Of a DNA stretch of 64,000 nucleotides, positions 58,171-64,000 are shown piece by piece (position 1 is the first letter of the stretch; each line of letters opens with the position of its first letter). The position numbers were made by a program, and so were the translations under genes. The stretch comes from Paenibacillus_E allorhizoplanae. GTDB lineage: Bacteria > Bacillota > Bacilli > Paenibacillales > NBRC-103111. The DNA is taken from positions 124,001 to 188,000 of the forward strand of contig NZ_CAKMMW010000006.1 of NCBI RefSeq assembly GCF_927798215.1, read 5' to 3'. The notes beneath the pieces were generated by a model, which was not told where the DNA came from, made no database searches, and saw only the letters and a program-made list of their open reading frames with translations.

Positions 58171-59442
58171 ATGAGTATTCTAAGAGAATTGTTAAATGAC
58201 ATTCCGATTCCGCAAATGGTCAAAATTCGTCAGAAGTTTGATCGTTCGATTCTGGAAAATCCTTTGCAGGAACTTGCCGATAAGCTCGAAAGCAGTGGCG
58301 TAATGCCGAGTATCCTTCCTGGCCAGCAAGTTGCAGTGGCTGTAGGAAGCAGAGGGATTGCCAATATTGCGGGCTTCACGAAAACAACCTTGGATGCCAT
58401 CAAGGCACGAGGTGCACATCCTTTTATCGTACCGTGTATGGGAAGCCATGGCGGGGCGACTGCGGATGGTCAGACTGAGGTGCTCCAGCACTTTGGCATT
58501 ACAGAAGAAACGATGGGAGCACCGATTCGTTCTTCCATGGACGTGGTCAAAATCGATCAACTGCCGAATGGTTTGCCGGTCTATGTAGATCGTATTGCCT
58601 CAGAAGCAGATGCCATTGTCGTTATTAACCGTGTAAAGCCGCACACTGCTTTCCGCGGACGCATTGAGAGCGGCATCATGAAGATGATTGCGATTGGTCT
58701 AGGTAAGCAAAAAGGGGCTGAAGCGTGTCATCAGCTTGGCTTTAAATATATGGCAGAGAATGTTCCTGCTATGGCGAATTTGATGATTGAGAAGCTGCCA
58801 ATCGTCTTTGGCGTAGCCCTCGTAGAGAATGCATACGATGAGACTTGTCAGGTTGAGGTTCTTCCAGCCGCTGAGATTGAAGCGCGTGAGGAAGTTCTAT
58901 TGGTAGAAGCGAAATCACGTTTACCAAAAATTTTATTCGATGAAATCGACGTCCTTGTGATTGATTACATCGGTAAAAATATTAGCGGTGACGGCATGGA
59001 TCCTAACGTAACAGGGCGTTATCCTACCCCGTATGCACATGGCGGACCCGAAGTGTCGAAGATGGTTGTTCTTGATTTGACTCACGAAACCAAAGGGAAT
59101 GCGAATGGCGTAGGTACAGCGGATTTCACTACCCAACGTCTAGTTGATAAGACAAATTTAGAATTCACGTATGCTAATGGGTTAACTTCTACGGTTTGTG
59201 CACCTACGAAAATCGCGACAACTTTAGAAAATGATTTCTATGCGATCAAAGCAGCAGTGAAGACTTGTAATATTTTAGATTACACGACCTGTAAGCTTGT
59301 TCGTATCCAAGATACACTTCACTTAGGTGAAATTGAAATTTCGGTGAACCTCCTTGAAGCTGCTCGTCAGCATCCGGACATTGAAATTTTATCGGAGCCA
59401 TTTGAACTAACATTCGATGCAGAGGGGAATATTTGCAAATGA
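58171..59442 (+). CDS. LarA-family (DUF2088) protein, candidate nickel-pincer sugar-acid 2-epimerase
   Basis: 423 residues of the LarA/lactate racemase superfamily. MGSHGGATADG (His93), NRVKPHTAF (His158) and RIESGIMKMIAIGLGK (Lys171) stand where LarA carries its two catalytic His and the Lys that holds the nickel-pincer nucleotide; spacing differs by 3 residues from L. plantarum LarA. The superfamily is known to contain D-gluconate 2-epimerases besides lactate racemases. Between a LacI regulator and gluconate kinase, gluconate/mannonate epimerisation is the best guess. LarB, LarC and LarE, which make the cofactor, are not in the window. GGGG-type binding site (GTGGGG) before the ATG. It overlaps gntK by 4 bases. 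Confidence 0.85.
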   Translation: MSILRELLNDIPIPQMVKIRQKFDRSILENPLQELADKLESSGVMPSILPGQQVAVAVGSRGIANIAGFTKTTLDAIKARGAHPFIVPCMGSHGGATADGQTEVLQHFGITEETMGAPIRSSMDVVKIDQLPNGLPVYVDRIASEADAIVVINRVKPHTAFRGRIESGIMKMIAIGLGKQKGAEACHQLGFKYMAENVPAMANLMIEKLPIVFGVALVENAYDETCQVEVLPAAEIEAREEVLLVEAKSRLPKILFDEIDVLVIDYIGKNISGDGMDPNVTGRYPTPYAHGGPEVSKMVVLDLTHETKGNANGVGTADFTTQRLVDKTNLEFTYANGLTSTVCAPTKIATTLENDFYAIKAAVKTCNILDYTTCKLVRIQDTLHLGEIEISVNLLEAARQHPDIEILSEPFELTFDAEGNICK

Positions 59443-61001
59443 CGCAAAGTCAGAAGCCCTATATCATAGCTGCTGATATTGGAACAACGAGTACCAAAAC
59501 ACTGGTCATTGATCGGGATGGACAGGTACTTGCCTCCCATTCCATCGAATATCCGCTATTCACGCCTGCAGCTGATCGTGCCGAGCAGGATCCAGATCAA
59601 ATCTTTGATGCTGTGGTGCAGGGGATTGGCGCCGTTGTTCGCAAGCAAGGCATTTCGCCTGAACAGGTGCTTTGCGTGTCCTTCAGCTCAGCGATGCACA
59701 GCATAATCGCCGTAGATGAGTACAATAAGCCATTAACACAATGTATTACATGGGCAGACAATCGTGCCGCGAAATATGCGGAGGATTTGAAGCAGAATGG
59801 ACTTGGTCAACAGATTTATGCGAGAACAGGCACACCGATTCATCCCATGTCACCACTTTTGAAATTGAAGTGGTTCGGGGAGCATGAACCAGCGCTTGTT
59901 CGAAATACCCATAAATTTATAGGGATTAAAGAGTATGTGTTCGCCAAACTGTTTAATCAGTATCTGATCGATCATTCCTTGGCGAGTGCGACAGGATTAT
60001 TCAATCTTGAGCAATTGGATTGGGATGCAGGTGCGCTTGATTATGCAGGGGTAACACCTCAGCAGCTTTCAGCACTTGTACCTACGACGCATCGTGTAGA
60101 GGGTATGAGCTCTGCTTATGCTGCTGCGATGGGCTTGTCCACGGAAACGCCATTTATTGTCGGCGCTTCCGATGGTGTACTTGCCAACCTTGGCGTAGGC
60201 GCCTTCGAGCCCGGCGTTGTCGCGGTTACGATTGGTACGAGCGGCGCAGTTCGCAGCGTCGTGAACAAACCGCAAACCGACCCCGAAGGGAAATTGTTCT
60301 GTTATGCATTGGCAGAAGGGTTCTGGGTCGTTGGTGGGCCGATTAACAACGGAGGTATTGTTTTCCGATGGGTAAGGGACCAGATCGCGACAGCAGAAGC
60401 TGAGGAAGCACGCCGCTTGGGCATGGATCCTTACGATCACTTGACGGCTCTTGCTGCTGAAGTGGGAGCAGGCTCCGAAGGTTTGCTTTTCTTGCCGCTG
60501 TTATCCGGCGAACGTGCACCTTATTGGAATGCTAACGCACGTGGTGTTTATTTCGGTTTATCGCTTAGTCATCAGAAGAAGCACATGATCCGTGCCGCTT
60601 TGGAAGGTGTCATGTTCTCCATTCAAGCCGTTGCCACCTCGTTGGAACGGATGATGGGACCTGCAACCGTCATTCGAGCATCAGGAGGCTTCGCTCGCTC
60701 AGAGTTCTGGCGTCAGATGATGACCGATATGCTCGGTACGGCCGTTACCGTTCCAGACTCCATTGAGAGCTCAGGAATTGGCGCAGCTTTGCTTGGTTTA
60801 CTCGCAATGGGTGAGATTGAAGACTTATCGCATGCACATAAATGGATCGGGGTAGGAAAGGCTCACGAGGTGAATGAAAACGATTATCGCGTATATCAAC
60901 AATTGACATCTATTTATACGAGCGTATATCATCAGTTAAAAGATCAATTCGACGCAATCACCGCTTTTCAAAGTCAGCACCTACGGAGTCCTCAATCATA
61001 A
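59439..61001 (+). CDS. gntK: Gluconate kinase, FGGY family
   Basis: Phosphorylates D-gluconate to 6-phosphogluconate. 520 residues, two actin-like domains: IIAADIGTTSTKTLVIDRDG at the N-terminus, SFSSAMHSIIAVD near 86, CITWADNRA near 103, then the second-domain phosphate loops VAVTIGTSGAVRSV near 263 and the FGGY signature region RASGGFARSEFWRQMMTDML near 417. Length and motifs agree with Bacillus GntK rather than xylulokinase or glycerol kinase. Start codon ATG 59439 overlaps the LarA-family stop (ATGA). The Gnd product downstream uses its product. Confidence 0.9.
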   Translation: MTQSQKPYIIAADIGTTSTKTLVIDRDGQVLASHSIEYPLFTPAADRAEQDPDQIFDAVVQGIGAVVRKQGISPEQVLCVSFSSAMHSIIAVDEYNKPLTQCITWADNRAAKYAEDLKQNGLGQQIYARTGTPIHPMSPLLKLKWFGEHEPALVRNTHKFIGIKEYVFAKLFNQYLIDHSLASATGLFNLEQLDWDAGALDYAGVTPQQLSALVPTTHRVEGMSSAYAAAMGLSTETPFIVGASDGVLANLGVGAFEPGVVAVTIGTSGAVRSVVNKPQTDPEGKLFCYALAEGFWVVGGPINNGGIVFRWVRDQIATAEAEEARRLGMDPYDHLTALAAEVGAGSEGLLFLPLLSGERAPYWNANARGVYFGLSLSHQKKHMIRAALEGVMFSIQAVATSLERMMGPATVIRASGGFARSEFWRQMMTDMLGTAVTVPDSIESSGIGAALLGLLAMGEIEDLSHAHKWIGVGKAHEVNENDYRVYQQLTSIYTSVYHQLKDQFDAITAFQSQHLRSPQS

Positions 61002-61043
61002 TTCAATTTAGACAAAGCACTATTATTCGAGAGGATGACGACA

Positions 61044-61811
61044 ATGAACTTATTCGATCTTTCTGGGAAAACAGCAGTAATTATTGGCGGTAATAGTACA
61101 CTTGGTGGCTCAATGGCTTTAGCCCTTGCTGGACATGGTGCAAAAGTAGCTATCGTGGGGCGTAATCAAGAGAAAAGCGAGCAGGTTCAAGAGAGTATTG
61201 CTGCGATTGGCGGCGAAGCGAAGACTTTCCAAGCGGATGCAACCAAACGTGAAGATTTAGAGCAAGTACTTCAAGATGTTATCGCTTGGTCAGGCAGCGC
61301 GGATATTCTTATGAATTGTCCAGGTAAAAATAGTGCGACTCCTTTCTTTGACATTTCCATGGAAGAATGGGATTCTATTATGGAGGTAAATTTGAAAAGC
61401 GTCGTGCTAGCTTGCCAAGTGTTCGGGAAATACATGGTTGAACGAGGCGAAGGCGGAAGCATTATTAATATTTCATCCGTTTCCTCGGATCCACCACTTT
61501 CTCGTGTGTTCACTTACTCCGCTTCTAAAGCAGCTGTGAATAATATCACACAAAACCTAGCCCGTGAGTTCGCTCCGAGCCGTGTACGTGTGAACGCGAT
61601 TATTCCAGGCTTTTTCCCAGCAGAGCAGAATCGTAAGATTTTGTCACCTGAGCGGATCGAATCCATTATGCGTCATACGCCAATGAATCGATTTGGCGAA
61701 GCTGCAGAGCTTCAAGGTGCTGCGGTGTACCTGGCTTCAGAGAAAGCTTCAAGCTTTGTAACAGGAACAGTTTTGAGAGTAGACGGCGGTTTTGGCGCGA
61801 TGACGATTTAA
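61044..61811 (+). CDS. SDR oxidoreductase, UxuB-like (D-mannonate/fructuronate oxidoreductase)
   Basis: 255-residue short-chain dehydrogenase. Cofactor loop IIGGNSTLGGSMA near 13-25 (Thr of the TGxxxGxG motif replaced by Ile), NISSVSS near 142 with the catalytic Ser, and YSASK (Tyr158, Lys162). The C-terminus, NAIIPGFFPAEQNRKIL with HTPMNRFGEAAEL and SSFVTGTVLRVDGGF, is strongly reminiscent of Bacillus UxuB (YjmF), which interconverts D-fructuronate and D-mannonate. Gluconate 5-dehydrogenase is the alternative. ATG 61044 is 9 bases from GAGAGG; the ATG at 61035 overlaps that site. 42 bases after gntK. Confidence 0.85.
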   Translation: MNLFDLSGKTAVIIGGNSTLGGSMALALAGHGAKVAIVGRNQEKSEQVQESIAAIGGEAKTFQADATKREDLEQVLQDVIAWSGSADILMNCPGKNSATPFFDISMEEWDSIMEVNLKSVVLACQVFGKYMVERGEGGSIINISSVSSDPPLSRVFTYSASKAAVNNITQNLAREFAPSRVRVNAIIPGFFPAEQNRKILSPERIESIMRHTPMNRFGEAAELQGAAVYLASEKASSFVTGTVLRVDGGFGAMTI

Positions 61812-61835
61812 ACTATTTATATATCGGAAGGGTGT

Positions 61836-63260
61836 ATGAGAGACATGTCTAAGCAACAAATAGGTGTTGTAGGTTTAGCGGTAATGGGGAAAAACTTAGC
61901 ATTAAACATTGAAAGCAGAGGCTTTACGGTATCTGTATTCAACCGTTCTGCTGAGAAAACGAAGGAGCTTCTTAATGAAGCACCGGGCAAACAACTTGTA
62001 GGTACATATTCAGTTGAAGAATTCGTTCAATCCCTTGAAGTGCCGCGCAAAATTTTAATCATGGTCAAAGCAGGCGGACCTACAGATGATACAATCAACC
62101 AATTGCTTCCGCATTTGGATAAAGGCGATATTTTGATCGATGGCGGAAATGCTTTCTTCCCAGATACTCAACGTCGTAACAAAGAGCTCGAAGCCCACGG
62201 AATTCGTTTCGTTGGAACAGGTGTTTCCGGCGGTGAAGAAGGCGCGCTTAAAGGACCTTCGATCATGCCAGGAGGCCAAGAAGACGCGTATAAATTGGTA
62301 GAGCCTATCCTAACAGCAATCTCTGCAAAAGTTGGCGAAGATGCTTGTTGTACGTATATCGGGCCAGACGGCGCGGGTCACTATGTAAAAATGGTGCACA
62401 ACGGTATTGAGTACGGAGATATGCAATTGATTTGTGAAGCCTACCAGTTGCTGAAAGATGTCCTTAACGTAAGCACAGAAGAGCTTCATGAGATCTTCAC
62501 GGAGTGGAACAACGGGGAGCTGGACAGCTACTTGATCGAAATCACGCGTGATATTTTCACGAAATATGACGCTGAAACAGGCAAACCAATGGTTGACGTG
62601 ATTTTGGATTCCGCAGGACAAAAGGGAACAGGAAAATGGACCAGTCAAAGTGCTCTGGACCTTGGCGTGCCGCTTTCTATCATCACGGAATCCGTATTCT
62701 CCCGATTCATTTCTGCCATGAAGGAAGAACGCGTAGCAGCAAGCAAAGTACTCAAAGGACCTGATGCTCCAGCATTCACAGGGGATCGCAAAGCGTTTAT
62801 TGAGGCTGTTCGTCAAGCTCTTTACGCAAGCAAAATTTGTTCTTATGCGCAAGGTTTCGCTCAAATGAGAGCAGCTTCCGAAGAATACAAATGGGATTTG
62901 AAATACGGCAGCATCGCAATGATCTTCCGTGGCGGTTGTATTATCCGCGCTCGTTTCCTTCAAAATATCAAGGATGCGTATGATCGCAATCCTGAATTGA
63001 AAAACTTGTTGCTTGATTCTTACTTCACAGACGTAGTTCATAACTACCAAGGTTCATGGAGACAAGTGGTTGCAGAAGCGGTTGCTCGTGGTATCGCAGT
63101 TCCTTCTTTCGCATCCGCACTTGCTTACTATGACAGCTACCGTACAGAAAGATTGCCAGCTAACTTGTTACAAGCACAACGTGATTACTTCGGTGCTCAT
63201 ACGTTCCAACGTGTAGACAAAGAAGGATCCTTCCACTTCAACTGGATGGGTAACGAGTAG
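61836..63260 (+). CDS. gnd: 6-Phosphogluconate dehydrogenase, decarboxylating
   Basis: Oxidises 6-phosphogluconate to ribulose 5-phosphate and CO2 with NADP. 474 residues: GVVGLAVMGKNLALNIESRG near 8, FNRSAEKT (NADP-type), GVSGGEEGALKGPSIMPGG near 131, KMVHNGIEYGDMQLI near 185 with the catalytic Lys, and DSAGQKGTGKWTSQSALDLG near 256. The long NADP-dependent (GndA) form. A second ATG at 61845 is possible; GGAAGGG fits neither ideally. It is 24 bases after the SDR gene. Its stop abuts the stop of the convergent gene, with no room for a hairpin between them. Confidence 0.95.
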   Translation: MRDMSKQQIGVVGLAVMGKNLALNIESRGFTVSVFNRSAEKTKELLNEAPGKQLVGTYSVEEFVQSLEVPRKILIMVKAGGPTDDTINQLLPHLDKGDILIDGGNAFFPDTQRRNKELEAHGIRFVGTGVSGGEEGALKGPSIMPGGQEDAYKLVEPILTAISAKVGEDACCTYIGPDGAGHYVKMVHNGIEYGDMQLICEAYQLLKDVLNVSTEELHEIFTEWNNGELDSYLIEITRDIFTKYDAETGKPMVDVILDSAGQKGTGKWTSQSALDLGVPLSIITESVFSRFISAMKEERVAASKVLKGPDAPAFTGDRKAFIEAVRQALYASKICSYAQGFAQMRAASEEYKWDLKYGSIAMIFRGGCIIRARFLQNIKDAYDRNPELKNLLLDSYFTDVVHNYQGSWRQVVAEAVARGIAVPSFASALAYYDSYRTERLPANLLQAQRDYFGAHTFQRVDKEGSFHFNWMGNE

Positions 63261-63581
63261 TTATTTCTCATCTTGTAAGCCGTACGCCGCTTCTCGCAGC
63301 CACATCTTCAGTCGATCAGCTTCTTGATCGAAGCCGTTGCGTTTGTGGATGAGCATGAGAGATATCTCAGCAAAATAACGGAAATTTCTTAATAATCGTG
63401 GTTGAGTTAGACCTTGCATCATCGGGTCTTCTTCAGCCACTTTTTTCTTAATAAACTCTAATATCCAGACGACATCCTCTTTGCATAGTGTATAGCTTGG
63501 GTGCAAAATTTGCTCCAGTTTGCGTTGTGTGCGGTTCGTCAAGGCGGTAGTTTGGTTTTGCTGCATCACAGTTGGGTTCAA
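63261..63581 (-). CDS. 106-residue protein of unknown function
   Basis: Product is helical and charged: NRTQRKLEQILHPSYTLCKE, DVVWILEFIKKKVAEEDPMM, TQPRLLRNFRYFAEISLMLI and DRLKMWLREAAYGLQDEK. No signal peptide. Start is TTG with AAGGAG 10 bases upstream; ATG at 63566 (5 codons later) is an alternative. I do not recognise a family. It is divergent from aroK and convergent with gnd. The gene stop and the gnd stop are adjacent. Confidence 0.65.
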   Translation of the reverse strand: MNPTVMQQNQTTALTNRTQRKLEQILHPSYTLCKEDVVWILEFIKKKVAEEDPMMQGLTQPRLLRNFRYFAEISLMLIHKRNGFDQEADRLKMWLREAAYGLQDEK

Positions 63582-63749
63582 AGCTCCATCTCTCCTTATC
63601 GGCGTGGTCTCTCTAAAATCTTAACTGTTTGTGCTAGAATTTATTCACACTACTATATGATTTTTTAATGGATTGTATTCATGCTGTAAGGGCTATGGTA
63701 TGATGTTGGGAAAGTTTGTATGACTAGCATATGGGAAAAGGGGATTTGT

Positions 63750-64000
63750 GTGACAGTCAGAAATATTGTACTTGTTGGATTTATGGGAACAGGGAAATCA
63801 ACCGTAGGCAAGAAGCTTGCCGAGCGTTTAGGATGGAGTTTTTGTGATTCTGACGCCGTGTTAGAAGAAGTTCAACAGACAAGCATTCCTGAATTATTTC
63901 GGGATCATGGAGAAGCACACTTTCGCGCTCTGGAAACCGAGACGTTGGCACGTATATTAGATAGCGAGGGACAAGTTGTTGCGACGGGCGGCGGTGCGGT
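63750..64000 (+). CDS. aroK: Shikimate kinase, N-terminal part (runs off the window)
   Basis: The first 83 codons of a P-loop kinase that phosphorylates shikimate in aromatic amino acid synthesis. Walker A is GFMGTGKSTVGKKLAERLG from residue 10, DSDAVLEE near 33 contains the magnesium and shikimate Asp pair, FRDHGEAHFRALE near 55 carries the conserved Arg, and ATGGGA near 78 is the glycine-rich loop. GTG start with AAAAGGGG about 7 bases upstream. An extended -10 (TGGTATGAT, ending 63704) is visible. The C-terminal lid and Arg are beyond the window. Confidence 0.93.
   Translation, partial: MTVRNIVLVGFMGTGKSTVGKKLAERLGWSFCDSDAVLEEVQQTSIPELFRDHGEAHFRALETETLARILDSEGQVVATGGGA

Noticed and set aside
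62310..63050. 246-residue open frame on the minus strand inside gnd
   Set aside because: It is antisense to a fully conserved 6-phosphogluconate dehydrogenase, has no ribosome binding site, and its composition is that of a mirrored coding strand.

Overview
This is a 64 kb chromosomal window from an endospore-forming, low-to-moderate GC Firmicute. It looks most like Paenibacillaceae (Paenibacillus or a near relative); this assignment is inferred from gene content, not from a database search. The supporting evidence is: the N-acetyl branch of diaminopimelate synthesis (dapH-dapL), a PyrR-attenuated pyrimidine operon, an alpha/beta-type small acid-soluble spore protein, a YjcZ-type sporulation micro-protein, a KinA-like sporulation-type kinase domain, strong AGGAGG ribosome binding sites with frequent GTG and TTG starts, and Bacillus/Paenibacillus families such as DUF1885, DUF1054, DUF212 and DUF2277. 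I see no prophage, insertion sequence, CRISPR array, rRNA or replication origin.

Layout. 1-5.8 kb: the end of an aminotransferase gene, then on the minus strand dapH-dapL and a heterodimeric ABC exporter. 5.9-15.2 kb: the pyrimidine operon pyrR-pyrB-pyrC-carA-carB-pyrF-pyrE behind a PyrR-binding attenuator. pyrP, pyrK and pyrD are absent, and a second promoter/operator-like site lies before carA. 15.2-20.3 kb: a LysR gene divergent from a dapA-like/Rid-family pair, an acetyltransferase, an M20 dipeptidase, a 54-residue tryptophan-rich protein, and two adjacent tRNAs that both carry anticodon CAU (initiator Met, and probably Ile2). 20.4-25.8 kb: a broken membrane-protein gene, then a secreted protein, ABC ATPase, permease, sensor kinase and response regulator module. 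25.9-34.7 kb: many small and secreted genes, including a spore protein, a tRNA-Val, a Cu/Zn superoxide dismutase lipoprotein and a Gln/Gly/Asn/Ser-rich protein. 34.7-41.4 kb: a GGDEF plus histidine kinase fusion, a metallo-beta-lactamase-fold protein, an alpha/beta hydrolase, stalk-type proteins and an arginine/lysine decarboxylase. 41.5-46.7 kb: two MFS transporters and a TetR-controlled ABC-2 transporter with paired operators. 46.7-54.5 kb: a secreted repeat protein and a NarL-type two-component system divergent from an ABC-2 transporter operon. 54.5-64 kb: small genes, two LacI regulators, and a sugar-acid operon (LarA-family protein, gluconate kinase, mannonate-oxidoreductase-like SDR, 6-phosphogluconate dehydrogenase), ending inside aroK.

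The most interesting system is the sugar-acid operon at 56-63 kb. Its four enzymes can be arranged as fructuronate -> mannonate -> gluconate -> 6-phosphogluconate -> ribulose 5-phosphate. The LarA-family nickel-pincer enzyme would be the C2 epimerase linking mannonate and gluconate, so hexuronate-derived carbon would enter the pentose phosphate pathway without passing through 2-keto-3-deoxygluconate. Other points of note are the kinase/ABC/secreted-protein module with 11-bp direct repeats at its promoter, the GGDEF-kinase fusion with altered substrate residues, and well-formed candidate operators for the TetR and NarL-type regulators.

All calls come from reading the sequence and from memory of the families. 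No alignment or structure search was run. Several starts were moved from the longest possible ORF to the codon with the best ribosome binding site; each such case says so.
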